Source: Marinomonas sp. UCMA 3892 (lineage in GTDB: Bacteria; Pseudomonadota; Gammaproteobacteria; Pseudomonadales; Marinomonadaceae). Taken from it: DNA of 64,000 nucleotides. The DNA lies in the NCBI RefSeq assembly GCF_012726345.1, contig NZ_PTXN01000006.1:124001-188000 (forward strand), in the 5' to 3' direction. Shown piece after piece: positions 1 to 8,928 of the stretch; position 1 is the stretch's first letter; each line of letters begins with the position of its first letter. The notes beneath the pieces were generated by a model, which was not told the origin of the DNA, made no database searches, and worked only from the letters and a program-made list of their open reading frames with translations. A program made the translations under genes and the position numbers.

Positions 1-414
1 AATAATTTCTGGCACAGGCGCAATGATATGGTCCATACCCAAGGCGTCGCCAATTGGACCAGTAACAAACTGATTGGTGGCGGTGATCATGAGCAAAAAA
101 TGACCTTGATCTTTATGATGCTTTAATAAAGCGTTGGCTTTTTCCTGCATCATCGGCTGAACTTTTTCTTGCATGAAGGTGTTGTGCAGTTTGCTGAGTT
201 CTTCTTTGGAGAATTTAGTTAACGGTTCTAAGCTAAATGCTAGATATTCATGAATGTCTAGTGTTCCCGCTTGGTATTCTTCGAAGAACTTATCATTGGC
301 TTGTTTGTAGACTTGGCTGTCTACTAAGCCTTTCTCAACTAGAAATTGCCCCCAAGTGTAATCACTGTCGCCGTTTAATAAAGTGCCGTCTAAGTCAAAT
401 ATTGCGAGTGTCAC
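1..414 (-). CDS. HAD-superfamily hydrolase, partial at the window edge
   Basis: The reverse strand reads from a GTG codon at 412-414 and begins TLAIFDLDGTLLNGDSDYTW, the DxDGT(L) motif I of HAD phosphohydrolases. The frame stays open to the window edge, so about 138 N-terminal residues are present and the C-terminal half is missing. A later stretch, LLMITATNQFVTGPIG, looks like the motif II region of the subfamily IB (SerB-like) group. In Pseudomonas a HAD hydrolase of this type lies next to rppH, as here. The substrate cannot be told from the sequence. It is divergent from rppH, and the 135-bp gap should hold both promoters. Confidence 0.85.
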   Translation of the reverse strand, partial: MTLAIFDLDGTLLNGDSDYTWGQFLVEKGLVDSQVYKQANDKFFEEYQAGTLDIHEYLAFSLEPLTKFSKEELSKLHNTFMQEKVQPMMQEKANALLKHHKDQGHFLLMITATNQFVTGPIGDALGMDHIIAPVPEII

Positions 415-549
415 AAGCTGTCCCCAATTCTTCTAAAGTGCGTGAATTATAGCCTTCAAGACAATAAATAACAGCAGTCTTAATTGTGCAGATGGGGGAA
501 TTATGGAACAATGAAACTAATTTATTTTTATATTAAAAGGTGATAGCTC

Positions 550-1035
550 GTGATTGATGCAGACGGATACAGACCGAATGTGGGCATCATACTGATGAAC
601 GAGCGTGGCCAACTTCTTTGGGCGAGACGCGTAGGGCAAAATGCTTGGCAGTTTCCTCAAGGAGGTATCAAATCCGACGAGACACCAGAAGAAGCTTTAT
701 TTAGAGAGCTAAAAGAGGAAGTAGGCTTAGATCCTCATCAGGTGGAAATAATAGGTAAAACTCGTGGTTGGCTGCGTTATCGTCTTCCTAAGCGCATGCT
801 AAGACACAACAGTAAGCCTTTATGTATTGGGCAAAAACAGAAATGGTTTCTTTTATCTATTCGTTGTCCTGATGCTTCTGTGTGCGTTGATGGAACGGAA
901 ACGCCTGAATTTGATGGCTGGCGCTGGGTTAGTTATTGGTATCCACTGGGTCAGGTTGTGGCGTTCAAAAAAGATGTTTATCGCCGAGCTCTAAAAGAGC
1001 TTATCCCCAGTGCACATCGTCGACTAGAAAAGTGA
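550..1035 (+). CDS. rppH: RNA pyrophosphohydrolase RppH (Nudix hydrolase)
   Basis: A 161-residue protein starting with GTG. RppH removes pyrophosphate from the 5' end of triphosphorylated mRNA and so primes decay by RNase E. The N-terminus [13 protein letters not shown] is typical of the family, and the Nudix box ([22 protein letters not shown]) spans about residues 38-59. An aggtgat stretch just upstream serves as a weak ribosome-binding site. It is followed 49 bp later by ptsP on the same strand, the conserved gammaproteobacterial order. Confidence 0.95.
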   Translation: MIDADGYRPNVGIILMNERGQLLWARRVGQNAWQFPQGGIKSDETPEEALFRELKEEVGLDPHQVEIIGKTRGWLRYRLPKRMLRHNSKPLCIGQKQKWFLLSIRCPDASVCVDGTETPEFDGWRWVSYWYPLGQVVAFKKDVYRRALKELIPSAHRRLEK

Positions 1036-1084
1036 TAAACTTACTGGCTTGATGCTGGAGGTTATATAGATTGATGGGAGAGCT

Positions 1085-3373
1085 ATGCTAAGTTTGTTAA
1101 GACGTATTACCCAGGAGGTGACTGCCGCGCAGTCTTTATCTGCGGCACTGGATATTATTGTCCGACGTGTCCGCAGAGCAATGCGTGCAGAGGTGTGTTC
1201 TATCTATTTGGTGGATACGAACACGAAAGAATATGTCTTAATGGCAACTCGAGGTTTAAATGCTGATGTTGCTGGTAACGTTAGTCTAAAGGCCGATGAA
1301 GGCCTAGTCAGTTTGGTTGGCCGTAGGGCTGAACCTGTCAACCTTGAAGATGCTCATATTCACCCATCTTTCCATTATTTAAAGGGCTCTGGAGAAGAGC
1401 GCTATCGTTCTTTTTTAGGTGTTCCTATTATCCATCATCGCCAAGTATTAGGCGTGTTGGTGGTTCAGCACGAAGATAAACGTCGTTTTGATGAAGGCGA
1501 AGAAGCCTTTCTTATTACTTTATCAGCTCAATTAGCTGGTGTTATTGCTCATGCCGAAGCAACGGGGGCAATCACAAACCTTAATCCTAATGCCATTCCT
1601 AGTGGATCTGATTTTCGTTATAAGGGCGTTCCTGGTAGTTCTGGTGTGGCGATTGGTCGTGGTGTGGTGGTGTTTCCGCCTGCCGATTTAGATGTTATCC
1701 CCGATCGTCGTACAACAGACTTTGATGAAGAGATTCAAGATTTTTATCAAGCACTTGACGCCGTTCGGCAAGACATTCGTCGGGCCAGTAACCGTATTAG
1801 TCAACACCTTTCGGAAGATGAAAAAGCATTATTTGATGTTTATCTAAAAATCTTAGATGATAACTCAATCGCTGGTGAAATTGTTCGTAAGATCAAAGAG
1901 GGTAATTGGGCCCAAGGTGCGTTAAGGCAGGTTATTCAGGCGCATATTCAGCAGTTTAACCGCATGGATGATCCTTATTTACGTGAGCGAGCTTCAGATC
2001 TTCGTGATCTTGGTCGTCGTATCTTATCTCATCTTCAAGAGAAAGCACCAAATGTAGCTGAGCGCTTCAGTGAGCCGTCTATTATTATCGGTGAAGAGCT
2101 AACGGCTTCCATGCTGGGTGAAATCCCAATCGATAAGATCAAAGGTCTAGTCTCGGTAATGGGGTCGGGTAACTCCCATGTGGCAATTTTAGCTCGTGCG
2201 ATGGGCATTCCAACTGTTATGGGGGCATTAGATCTACCTTATGCACAGTTGGATAAAGTGGATCTTATTGTCGACGGTTACTTAGGTAAGATTTTTACCT
2301 ATCCGTCTGATGCACTGATCGAAAATTATCAACAAATTGTTGATGAAGAACGTCTATTAGAAGAAGAGTACGAAACACTTAAAGACTTACCTTGTGAAAC
2401 ACTTGATGGTCACCGCTTATCTTTGTATGTAAATACTGGTTTGTCTGCTGATATAGCCCGTTCTTTGGATCGTGGTGCTGAAGGAATAGGTCTTTATCGT
2501 ACAGAAGTACCTTTCATGGTTCGCGATCGTTTCCCTACAGAAGCGGAACAGGTGGTTATTTATCGCCAACAACTTGAAGGCTTTGCGCCTTCTCCAGTAA
2601 CGGTTCGTACCTTGGATATTGGCGGTGATAAAGCACTGCCTTACTTCCCGATAAACGAAGCAAATCCTTTCTTGGGCTGGCGTGGTATTCGAGTTACTCT
2701 GGATCATTTGGAAATCTTTATGGCGCAAATTCGTGCCATGATAAAAGCCAGTGCTGGTCTGTATAATCTAAAAATCATGCTACCTATGATTTCAAATGTG
2801 GCGGAAGTAGAAGAAGCTTTGGCACTGATTCGTCGAGGTTATGCAGAGGTTAAAGAAGAAGGTTATGACGTCAAAATGCCTCAGGTCGGCGTGATGATAG
2901 AAATTCCTGCAGCAGTTTATCAAGTCAAAGAGTTAGCTGAATTAGTAGATTTCTTATCCGTAGGAAGTAATGATTTAACACAATATTTACTTGCGGTAGA
3001 TCGAAATAATCCTCGTGTGGCCGACTTATATAACTCCTTCCATCCTTCTGTATTACGTGCGCTGCTTAGCATTGTTGATCAAGTTAGAGATGAAGGTGTC
3101 GGTCTAAGTGTATGTGGTGAAATGGCCGGAGATCCGATGGGGGCTATTTTGTTGATGGCCATGGGGTATGACGTTTTATCGATGAGTTCTACTAGCCTTC
3201 CTAAGGTAAAAGCGGTCATTCGAAATATTTCGATGGAACAATCACAGGCTATGCTGAACGAAGTGATGAAACTATCTCATGCCGAAGCTGTCACACAGAC
3301 CATGACTCGACTCATGCGCGAAGCCAATATTGAGCGTTTGATTAGACCATCTAAAACCAGCAACGTGGATTAA
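1085..3373 (+). CDS. ptsP: PEP-protein phosphotransferase PtsP (enzyme I-Ntr)
   Basis: A 762-residue protein. It is the first component of the nitrogen-related phosphotransferase system, moving phosphate from PEP to NPr; this cascade regulates metabolism and does not carry sugars. An N-terminal GAF domain covers about residues 1-155. The enzyme I core follows, with the phospho-histidine motif SGNSHVAILARA (His365) and a C-terminal PEP-binding barrel with GIGLYRTEVPFM, SVGSNDLTQYLLAVDR and CGEMAGDP. The GAF domain separates it from the sugar PTS enzyme I. No NPr or EIIA gene is visible nearby. Confidence 0.96.
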   Translation: MLSLLRRITQEVTAAQSLSAALDIIVRRVRRAMRAEVCSIYLVDTNTKEYVLMATRGLNADVAGNVSLKADEGLVSLVGRRAEPVNLEDAHIHPSFHYLKGSGEERYRSFLGVPIIHHRQVLGVLVVQHEDKRRFDEGEEAFLITLSAQLAGVIAHAEATGAITNLNPNAIPSGSDFRYKGVPGSSGVAIGRGVVVFPPADLDVIPDRRTTDFDEEIQDFYQALDAVRQDIRRASNRISQHLSEDEKALFDVYLKILDDNSIAGEIVRKIKEGNWAQGALRQVIQAHIQQFNRMDDPYLRERASDLRDLGRRILSHLQEKAPNVAERFSEPSIIIGEELTASMLGEIPIDKIKGLVSVMGSGNSHVAILARAMGIPTVMGALDLPYAQLDKVDLIVDGYLGKIFTYPSDALIENYQQIVDEERLLEEEYETLKDLPCETLDGHRLSLYVNTGLSADIARSLDRGAEGIGLYRTEVPFMVRDRFPTEAEQVVIYRQQLEGFAPSPVTVRTLDIGGDKALPYFPINEANPFLGWRGIRVTLDHLEIFMAQIRAMIKASAGLYNLKIMLPMISNVAEVEEALALIRRGYAEVKEEGYDVKMPQVGVMIEIPAAVYQVKELAELVDFLSVGSNDLTQYLLAVDRNNPRVADLYNSFHPSVLRALLSIVDQVRDEGVGLSVCGEMAGDPMGAILLMAMGYDVLSMSSTSLPKVKAVIRNISMEQSQAMLNEVMKLSHAEAVTQTMTRLMREANIERLIRPSKTSNVD

Positions 3374-3412
3374 TACCTACCAGAGATTTTTTCAATATTA
3401 TGAGATATTTAC

Positions 3413-3530
3413 ACGACGTCATGAGCGAAGCCAAGACAAGGCAAAAACAGACTAAAAAACGGAGTCTATGGGTTATAAATGAGCATTTTGAATCTGTTTT
3501 TAACGCGGTTTTGACGAGCGCAGTAGTCGT
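3413..3530. repeat. MITE-like intergenic palindromic element
   Basis: The ptsP-lgt gap holds a roughly 118-bp block with nested inverted symmetry. The ends read ACGAC and GTCGT, the inner arms are aaaaacaga (3443-3451) and tctgttttt (3493-3501), and a small hairpin agact/agtct lies within. There is no open frame. This looks like a small non-autonomous repeat of a kind scattered in marine gammaproteobacterial genomes, but only one copy is in the window, so mobility is inference. Confidence 0.5.
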
Positions 3531-3545
3531 TGAAAAGGTTTCATT

Positions 3546-4355
3546 ATGATTTCATATCCAAACATTGATCCTATTGCTGTATCAATAGGGCCGATCTCCG
3601 TGCATTGGTACGGCATCATGTATCTAATTGGCTTTGCCGGAGCTTACCTATGTGGCATGTATCGCGCCAAACGCTCTAATGGTCTTTGGACCCCTGAAAT
3701 GGTTAGTGACGCCATTTTCTATGGCGCATTAGGTGTCATACTGGGTGGTCGAGTCGGTTATATTCTGTTTTACCAGTTCCCTGCTTTTGTTGATAATCCA
3801 CTGATTTTGGTGCGTATTTGGGAAGGCGGCATGTCTTTTCATGGTGGATTGCTAGGTGTCATCATCGCGATGTTCTTCTTCGCGCGTCGCTATAACAAAC
3901 ATCTTGTTGATGTAACCGACTTTTTAGCACCATTCGTGCCAATCGGTTTAGGCGCTGGGCGTTTGGGTAACTTTATTGGTGGCGAATTATGGGGTAAACC
4001 GACAGACGTTTCTTGGGCTATGATCTTCCCTAATGATCCGCTACAACTTGCTCGTCACCCTTCGCAGTTGTATCAGTTTGCACTAGAGGGTGTAGCACTG
4101 TTTTGTATCTTGTGGTTCTTCTCACAAAGAACAAAACCGCGGTATTGTGTTTCTGGTATGTTCCTACTTTTCTATGGTATTTTCCGAATCTTAGTCGAGT
4201 TTGTCCGCGAGCCAGATATACAAATTGGCTATATTGCTTTTGGTTGGCTGACAGAAGGGCAGTTGTTGTCTTTACCTATGGTCATTATTGGCGCAGGCTT
4301 AATTATGGCTGGCCTTAAGCTGAATACATTTCCAAAAGCGAGCACTTCAAAATAG
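3546..4355 (+). CDS. lgt: Prolipoprotein diacylglyceryl transferase Lgt
   Basis: A 269-residue polytopic inner-membrane enzyme that moves diacylglycerol from phosphatidylglycerol onto the lipobox cysteine of prolipoproteins, the first step of lipoprotein maturation. Family motifs are clear: HWYGIMYLIGF near the N-terminus, GGMSFHGGLLG around residue 98, and the signature GAGRLGNFIGGELWG around residue 140 with the essential Arg. About seven hydrophobic segments are visible. It is usually followed by thyA on the same strand. Here a terminator and a toxin-antitoxin pair intervene and thyA is inverted. Confidence 0.96.
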   Translation: MISYPNIDPIAVSIGPISVHWYGIMYLIGFAGAYLCGMYRAKRSNGLWTPEMVSDAIFYGALGVILGGRVGYILFYQFPAFVDNPLILVRIWEGGMSFHGGLLGVIIAMFFFARRYNKHLVDVTDFLAPFVPIGLGAGRLGNFIGGELWGKPTDVSWAMIFPNDPLQLARHPSQLYQFALEGVALFCILWFFSQRTKPRYCVSGMFLLFYGIFRILVEFVREPDIQIGYIAFGWLTEGQLLSLPMVIIGAGLIMAGLKLNTFPKASTSK

Positions 4356-4381
4356 CTCAAAAGATTCAGAGCGACGCTTAA

Positions 4382-4407
4382 AACCAGCCGTACGGCTGGT
4401 TTTTTTG
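4382..4407 (+). terminator. Rho-independent terminator after lgt
   Basis: A palindromic stem accagcc-gtac-ggctggt followed by a run of T, 30 bp after the lgt stop. Confidence 0.9.
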
Positions 4408-4476
4408 TTTTGCTGCTGACAAAGTTAATTATGGCTTTTGTGTGTTTTTTTCAAAATGTGAAAGAGTAGATTAAAA

Positions 4477-4505
4477 TTGTATTGATGTAGCCTAAGGGCT
4501 ACAAT
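4477..4505 (+). promoter_or_regulatory. Promoter and operator of the first toxin-antitoxin pair
   Basis: A -35 TTGTAT (4477-4482) and a -10 TACAAT (4500-4505) are 17 bp apart, a strong sigma-70 layout. A perfect inverted repeat, TGTAGCC-TAAG-GGCTACA (4486-4503), lies across the spacer and the -10 box, just where the antitoxin or toxin-antitoxin complex would block RNA polymerase. Autorepression is inferred from this position and from known HigBA-type modules. Confidence 0.75.
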
Positions 4506-4512
4506 TATTTAT

Positions 4513-4818
4513 ATGAAGTATGAAATCAAGAAAACGGATGTTTTTGATCAATGGTTGTCTAAACTAAAGGATCGACAAGCTCTTTTAGCGATAAACATGC
4601 GAATTATTAGGGCGATTAACGGCAACTTTGGTGATAGCAAAGTGATTGCGAGTAATCTCTTGGAGATGCGTGTTTTTGTGGGAAAAGGCTATCGAGTTTA
4701 TTACAGCATACGTAATAACGAAGTTATCTTGCTTATTAATGGTGGCCATAAAGGCACACAGAGCAAAGATATAGAGAAAGCGAAGATCTTGCTTAGTGAG
4801 TGGGGGCAAACAGCATGA
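4513..4818 (+). CDS. RelE/HigB-type toxin (phage Gp49-like killer protein)
   Basis: A 101-residue basic protein of the addiction-module killer family related to phage Gp49/HigB. Family features are the N-terminal FDQWLSKLKD, the central GNFGDSKVIASNLLEMRVF and the GKGYRVYYS strand, ending with a lysine-rich helix. Family members are ribosome-dependent mRNA interferases. The toxin gene comes first and the antitoxin second, the higBA order, and the stop overlaps the antitoxin start in ATGA. The pair lies in a normally conserved lgt-thyA neighbourhood, so it was probably acquired. Confidence 0.88.
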   Translation: MKYEIKKTDVFDQWLSKLKDRQALLAINMRIIRAINGNFGDSKVIASNLLEMRVFVGKGYRVYYSIRNNEVILLINGGHKGTQSKDIEKAKILLSEWGQTA

Positions 4819-5099
4819 CATTAAAGACAAGCGATTTTAATCCGTTTGATTATATTGAGACACAAGAAGAAGTGCAGGCTTTCTTACAAGAATGTTTGGC
4901 TGACGATGACCCAAATACTTTTATTGAAGCATTGGGATTTCTGGTTAAAAAGCATGGTGTAACCGATATTGCTTTAGCATCTGGACTGAACAGAGAAAGC
5001 TTATATAAAACCATCAATGGTAAAACAAAGCCGCGCTTCGACACGATTTTTAAAATCATGCAGGCACTAAATTTTCGCTTCACCACACACTCAGCTTGA
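4815..5099 (+). CDS. HigA-type antitoxin with helix-turn-helix
   Basis: A 94-residue antidote protein starting at the ATG that overlaps the toxin stop. An in-frame GTG 15 bp earlier is less likely because it lies inside the toxin gene. The helix-turn-helix is seen in VTDIALASGLNRESLYKTIN around residues 49-68, followed by FDTIFKIMQALNF. Proteins of this family neutralise the toxin and repress the operon through an upstream palindrome, which is present at 4486-4503. Confidence 0.88.
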   Translation: MTLKTSDFNPFDYIETQEEVQAFLQECLADDDPNTFIEALGFLVKKHGVTDIALASGLNRESLYKTINGKTKPRFDTIFKIMQALNFRFTTHSA

Positions 5100-5100
5100 A

Positions 5101-5607
5101 ATGGAATTGCGTCTATTATCTCGATCTGACTATGCGTCTTTGTTACGCTTTGAAGTCGAGAACCGAGCTTGGTTTGAATCTCACATCAATCCGCGGGAAG
5201 CGTCATTTTATTCGGTTGACGGTGTGAAAAGTCACATAGAAGAATGCCTCTCGCAATATCAAAGAAAAGCCATGCTGCCGATGCTTATCGTTGATGGGAT
5301 GGGTGAAATTGCTGGCCGTATTAATTTAACCGATATTAATCTGGTATTGAGAGAGGCTTATTTAGGTTATCGGTTGGGTGAGAAGTTTACTGGACGTGGC
5401 ATCGCCAAGCGTGCAGTTGAACAAATAACTCAACTGGCTAACGAGCTTAATCTGCAAACCTTAATAGCCTTTGCTTCAGTGGACAATATTGCATCGCAGA
5501 AAGTGCTGGCATACAACGGGTTTGTTAAAATGAAAAGCCATGAAAACTTCGCTGAAGTGCAGGGTAAAAATATTGATTGTATTGAATACCAGAAAATCGT
5601 TAAGTAA
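5101..5607 (+). CDS. GNAT-family N-acetyltransferase (RimJ/RimL-like)
   Basis: A 168-residue protein starting 1 bp after the antitoxin stop. The acetyl-CoA binding loop is seen in YRLGEKFTGRGIAKRAVEQI, followed by the family strand LIAFASVDNIASQKVLAYNGF. RimJ/RimL relatives acetylate protein N-termini, and others modify small molecules or tRNA. Its tight coupling to the toxin-antitoxin pair suggests co-transcription as a cargo gene. It does not look like a TacT-type toxin, since it has its own RimJ-like layout and the antitoxin already has a partner. The substrate is unknown. Confidence 0.82.
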   Translation: MELRLLSRSDYASLLRFEVENRAWFESHINPREASFYSVDGVKSHIEECLSQYQRKAMLPMLIVDGMGEIAGRINLTDINLVLREAYLGYRLGEKFTGRGIAKRAVEQITQLANELNLQTLIAFASVDNIASQKVLAYNGFVKMKSHENFAEVQGKNIDCIEYQKIVK

Positions 5608-5638
5608 AAACGGCAAACCAATATTGGTTTGCCGTTTT
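5606..5638. terminator. Bidirectional terminator between acetyltransferase and thyA
   Basis: The stem cggcaaacc-aata-ttggtttgccg has T-runs outside both arms, fitting the convergent genes on either side. A second small stem (gtctc-tt-gagac) follows at about 5647-5658. Confidence 0.85.
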
Positions 5639-5667
5639 GCTTTTAGGTCTCTTGAGACTAGAGTCGC

Positions 5668-6519
5668 TTACACTGAAAAAGGGTAGGCGATAGGCTCGTG
5701 GAACTGGTAGCCTTCGATTTCAAAATCGTCCATGGTGACCCAAGTTTCTATGTCTTTTAGAGACTTGATTTCTGGGTTGATTTTTAATGTTGGCAGAGGA
5801 TAAGGCTCACGCTTTAGTTGTACGTCTCGCATTAATTCTAGCTGATCTTCATAGATGTGAGCGTTCACTATCTTATGAAAAGCTTTGCCCGGTTTTTTAC
5901 CAGTGATTTGCGCTATGATGGCAAGTAATACGTACACTTGAACCATGTTGAAGTTTAAGCCAAGTGGCACATCACAGCTACGCTGAGTGCTGTTCAGATA
6001 AAGCGTATCACCAAGCAGTGAAAAGTGATGGCTGTACATGCAAGGACGAAGACAAGCCATGTGAAACGCGCCGGGGTGATAAAATGTGAGGATTTCCCCA
6101 CGGTTATCCACACCACGGCTTAGATCATCAACAATCTGTTTTAATAGGTCGATATGACCACCGTCTGGTTTTGGGAAGTTGCGGCCAATGGCACCGTAGC
6201 AAAGTCCCATGTCATCTTCGCCTTTACGATAAGGATTGTTTAGCCAAACTTCGTTTTCGTTGGCGTTGGCATCCCATGTTTTTGTACCCAGCGCACGAAA
6301 GTCCGCCGCGTTGTCGTAACCCCTTAAATAACCGATGATTTCAGCAATGGCAGACTTCCAGTAGCTTTTTCGTGTGGTAACGAGGGGAAATTCGCCTTTA
6401 CTTACATCATAAGTGAGGTCGGCATTAATAACGGTTAGGCAGCGTTTACCTGTTCGCTCGTTACTAACCCATTCACCTTCGTTGACGATGCGGTTGCAAA
6501 GATCCAAATACTGTTTCAT
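5668..6519 (-). CDS. thyA: Thymidylate synthase ThyA
   Basis: A 283-residue enzyme that makes dTMP from dUMP with methylene-tetrahydrofolate. The catalytic cysteine lies in [16 protein letters not shown], and the substrate-binding motif [18 protein letters not shown] follows. The C-terminus EPIAYPFSV ends in the Val carboxylate typical of active ThyA. The sequence resembles the Vibrio/Shewanella form. It faces the opposite way to lgt, unlike the usual order. folA is divergent 164 bp away, so the two folate-cycle genes share a promoter region. Confidence 0.96.
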   Translation of the reverse strand: MKQYLDLCNRIVNEGEWVSNERTGKRCLTVINADLTYDVSKGEFPLVTTRKSYWKSAIAEIIGYLRGYDNAADFRALGTKTWDANANENEVWLNNPYRKGEDDMGLCYGAIGRNFPKPDGGHIDLLKQIVDDLSRGVDNRGEILTFYHPGAFHMACLRPCMYSHHFSLLGDTLYLNSTQRSCDVPLGLNFNMVQVYVLLAIIAQITGKKPGKAFHKIVNAHIYEDQLELMRDVQLKREPYPLPTLKINPEIKSLKDIETWVTMDDFEIEGYQFHEPIAYPFSV

Positions 6520-6683
6520 AAAAAATGCCTTGTCTGTTTTTGCCTAATGACGCTTGCTAGTGCAGGTTAAGAAATGCAATCTGGTCCGTCATGGGTATAA
6601 TAAATGCTATAGATTATATCAGAAGCCTTTGCTCTTGGATTGTTGGAGTAAAGAAGAGCCAAGATTTTTACGCAGGTTGTTTT

Positions 6684-7193
6684 ATGTTGTCACTAATTGT
6701 CGCTATGTCTACGAACAGAACCATAGGTATTAATAACTCACTGCCTTGGCATTTGCCAAACGACCTTAAATATTTCAAACAGGCTACTATGGGAAAGCCT
6801 ATTGTTATGGGTCGTAAAACCTTTGAATCGATTGGCAAGCCATTGCCAGGACGTCGTAATATTGTCATCAGCCGTGATCCAACTTATCAAGCAGAGGGAA
6901 TTGATGTGGTGACGACGTTGGAAGATGCTATTTCTCTTGGTGAAGACATTTGCTTGGTTAATGGCCAAGAGGAAGTCATGGTTATTGGCGGTGCGCAAAT
7001 TTATCAACTTGCTCTTGAGCGTGCAGATCGTTTGTACATTACTCACGTTGATGCAGAGGTAAAAGGCGATGCCTTTTTCCCTGAAGTAGATTGGCCATCG
7101 TTTACCCTGATAGGTGAAGAAGCGTTTGCCGCTGAAGGGCCGAATCCATACGACTACCGTTTCTCTGTTTACCAAAGAACCAGTGCAGAGTAA
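6684..7193 (+). CDS. folA: Dihydrofolate reductase FolA
   Basis: A 169-residue NADPH-dependent reductase that regenerates tetrahydrofolate after thymidylate synthesis. I chose the ATG at 6684, which gives [20 protein letters not shown] and the normal length. An in-frame ATG at 6591 would add 31 residues not typical of the family. Motifs include [12 protein letters not shown] with the catalytic acidic residue (D), [15 protein letters not shown] and [12 protein letters not shown]. yjbQ follows within 5 bp. Confidence 0.95.
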   Translation: MLSLIVAMSTNRTIGINNSLPWHLPNDLKYFKQATMGKPIVMGRKTFESIGKPLPGRRNIVISRDPTYQAEGIDVVTTLEDAISLGEDICLVNGQEEVMVIGGAQIYQLALERADRLYITHVDAEVKGDAFFPEVDWPSFTLIGEEAFAAEGPNPYDYRFSVYQRTSAE

Positions 7194-7198
7194 TTTTT

Positions 7199-7624
7199 AT
7201 GTGGCAGCAAATTGAATTTCAATTGCCAGCGATGCGCCGAGGTTTTCATTTGATTACTGATCAGGTGGAGGCTGCTTTATCAAAAATGACACCAGTCTCG
7301 ATAGGATTGTTGCATGTTCAGCTGCTGCATACTTCGGCTTCTTTGACGATCAACGAAAACGCCGATCCTTCGGTTCGTAGGGATATGGAAAAACATTTTT
7401 CTTACATGGTGCCAGAAGATCAGCCCTATTATGAGCATATTTACGAGGGAAGTGACGATATGCCAGCTCATATTAAGGCAAGTATGTTGGGGTCATCTCT
7501 GACAGTTCCTATTCGTGATAAGCGATTATGCTTGGGAGTTTGGCAGGGGATTTACTTAGGTGAGCACCGAGACCATGGCGGTTCAAGAAGGCTTATTTTG
7601 ACTCTTCAGGGGGAATCTTGTTGA
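7199..7624 (+). CDS. yjbQ: YjbQ family protein (UPF0047)
   Basis: A 141-residue single-domain protein of the YjbQ/UPF0047 family, described as a secondary thiamine-phosphate synthase type enzyme; its main role is unclear. Family features are [20 protein letters not shown], with conserved polar residues, and the C-terminal [17 protein letters not shown] strand, here [16 protein letters not shown]. It starts 5 bp after folA and is probably co-transcribed. Confidence 0.9.
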   Translation: MWQQIEFQLPAMRRGFHLITDQVEAALSKMTPVSIGLLHVQLLHTSASLTINENADPSVRRDMEKHFSYMVPEDQPYYEHIYEGSDDMPAHIKASMLGSSLTVPIRDKRLCLGVWQGIYLGEHRDHGGSRRLILTLQGESC

Positions 7625-7638
7625 AGATGCCAATAACG

Positions 7639-7667
7639 AAAAACGCCGCATACAATGCGGCGTTTTT
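7639..7667. terminator. Bidirectional terminator after yjbQ
   Basis: The stem aaacgccgca-taca-atgcggcgttt is flanked by A and T runs, separating the convergent yjbQ and GGDEF genes. Confidence 0.9.
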
Positions 7668-7682
7668 ATTCGTCGTGTGAAT

Positions 7683-8906
7683 TTAGTTTACAGCGATTTG
7701 TTTGCAAGAAGCTTGGCCATCTTCAACGGCTTGATTAGCGCTGAGAGCGAGTTCTTCTATCGTTTCACCATCTTCTGGAAACGCTGCGATACCAATACAA
7801 AAATCCATTGGATCAGAGTTACCCTCGAACAAGGCCGATTTTTCATCTTCTGTCGGGTTGATAATGTGTTTTAGCAAAGTCTTCGCATCTTTCACGCTGG
7901 TATTAGGTAGTAATAACAGCAGTTTGTCTGGCTCTACTCGCGCCAGCACATCAGCCTCCCTAATCTTTTTATAGATATAACGAGCGGAGGTTTGAATGGC
8001 AATATTGCGCGCTTCCATTGGAAGTTTACTTAGGCGTTCGTTTGCGTCAAGGTTAATTTTTGCCATAGTTAATGGCGTATATTGACGTTTTGCCAAGCCT
8101 AGTTGCTTTTTAAAATGCGTCAGCGCTGCGCCACGAGTCAATAGCCCTGTTAGTTCATCAAATGTCGCTTGGTTGCGTAGATGTTCTTCTAGTGCTTTTT
8201 GGTGGCTAATATCCACCATGAAACCAATGATCTTCTTGATGCTGCCATCAGGGCCTTTTGTGTAGCTTCTGCCGCGTTCTTTTACCCATAGGTAACGTTG
8301 GTCACCAGTCAGAATACGATATTCTACTTCATAATAATCTTGATTGAGTGCCACATGCTCATTGACTACGGTAGCTAATTTTTTCACATCATCGGGATGA
8401 ACAAGAGCATGCCATTCAGTAGTAGAACGTGGCGTTTTATCAAGAGGATAATTCAATAGTGTTGCAATGGATTTTGAGCAAGATACTAAATCCGATTCTG
8501 TTTCCCAAATCCACAATCCCGCAGAAGATTCGGTAAGTGCGAATTTTAGCAGGGTGTTTTCGGCAGCAGAAAGATCCATGTGGTCAGTATTGTAAACACA
8601 TGCTAAAACCGTTTCGCCAAGGTGCCGCATTTCGAGCTGCATATTGATTAGCTTGTCACCGACACGGATCAAACTTTCGCAGCGCTCAATAGAGCCACTT
8701 TTAATTTTGGTGTTGAGTGTTTGCCAGTCATCTGAAGATTCAGCGTCTTCACAAAGAGATTGCCATGTGCTGGCAGGCGTCGCATTAAAATTTTCAAACA
8801 AAATTTCAAAGTTACGATTGTATGATATTAGCTTGCCTGTGCTGCTTTCTATTATAAAAGCAGGCGTTGGCATGTACTTAAACGCGAGTTCGAAAGGCGT
8901 GTTCAT
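7683..8906 (-). CDS. PAS-PAS-GGDEF sensory protein with degenerate GGDEF motif
   Basis: A 407-residue cytoplasmic protein. I chose the start giving MNTPFELAFKYMP because a GAGGAG ribosome-binding site precedes it. Two PAS-like regions (about 1-110 and 120-250) are followed by the GGDEF-type linker ATFDELTGLLTRGA and a cyclase fold. Where GG(D/E)EF should stand the sequence reads ARVEPDKLLLLLP, so the catalytic loop is lost. The protein is probably not a diguanylate cyclase and may act as a GTP sensor or by protein contact. It lies downstream of rlmJ with a 22-bp gap. Confidence 0.85.
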   Translation of the reverse strand: MNTPFELAFKYMPTPAFIIESSTGKLISYNRNFEILFENFNATPASTWQSLCEDAESSDDWQTLNTKIKSGSIERCESLIRVGDKLINMQLEMRHLGETVLACVYNTDHMDLSAAENTLLKFALTESSAGLWIWETESDLVSCSKSIATLLNYPLDKTPRSTTEWHALVHPDDVKKLATVVNEHVALNQDYYEVEYRILTGDQRYLWVKERGRSYTKGPDGSIKKIIGFMVDISHQKALEEHLRNQATFDELTGLLTRGAALTHFKKQLGLAKRQYTPLTMAKINLDANERLSKLPMEARNIAIQTSARYIYKKIREADVLARVEPDKLLLLLPNTSVKDAKTLLKHIINPTEDEKSALFEGNSDPMDFCIGIAAFPEDGETIEELALSANQAVEDGQASCKQIAVN

Positions 8907-8928
8907 GACGCGCTCCTCTATAATATAG

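Noticed and set aside
5101..5607. The GNAT gene as a TacT-type toxin
   Set aside because: Its layout is RimJ/RimL-like and the preceding antitoxin already has a HigB partner.
6591..6683. Longer N-terminus for FolA
   Set aside because: It adds 31 residues not found in the family; the internal ATG at 6684 gives the normal start and length.
6738..7175. 145-codon frame opposite folA
   Set aside because: An antisense shadow; its length follows from the codon pattern of folA.
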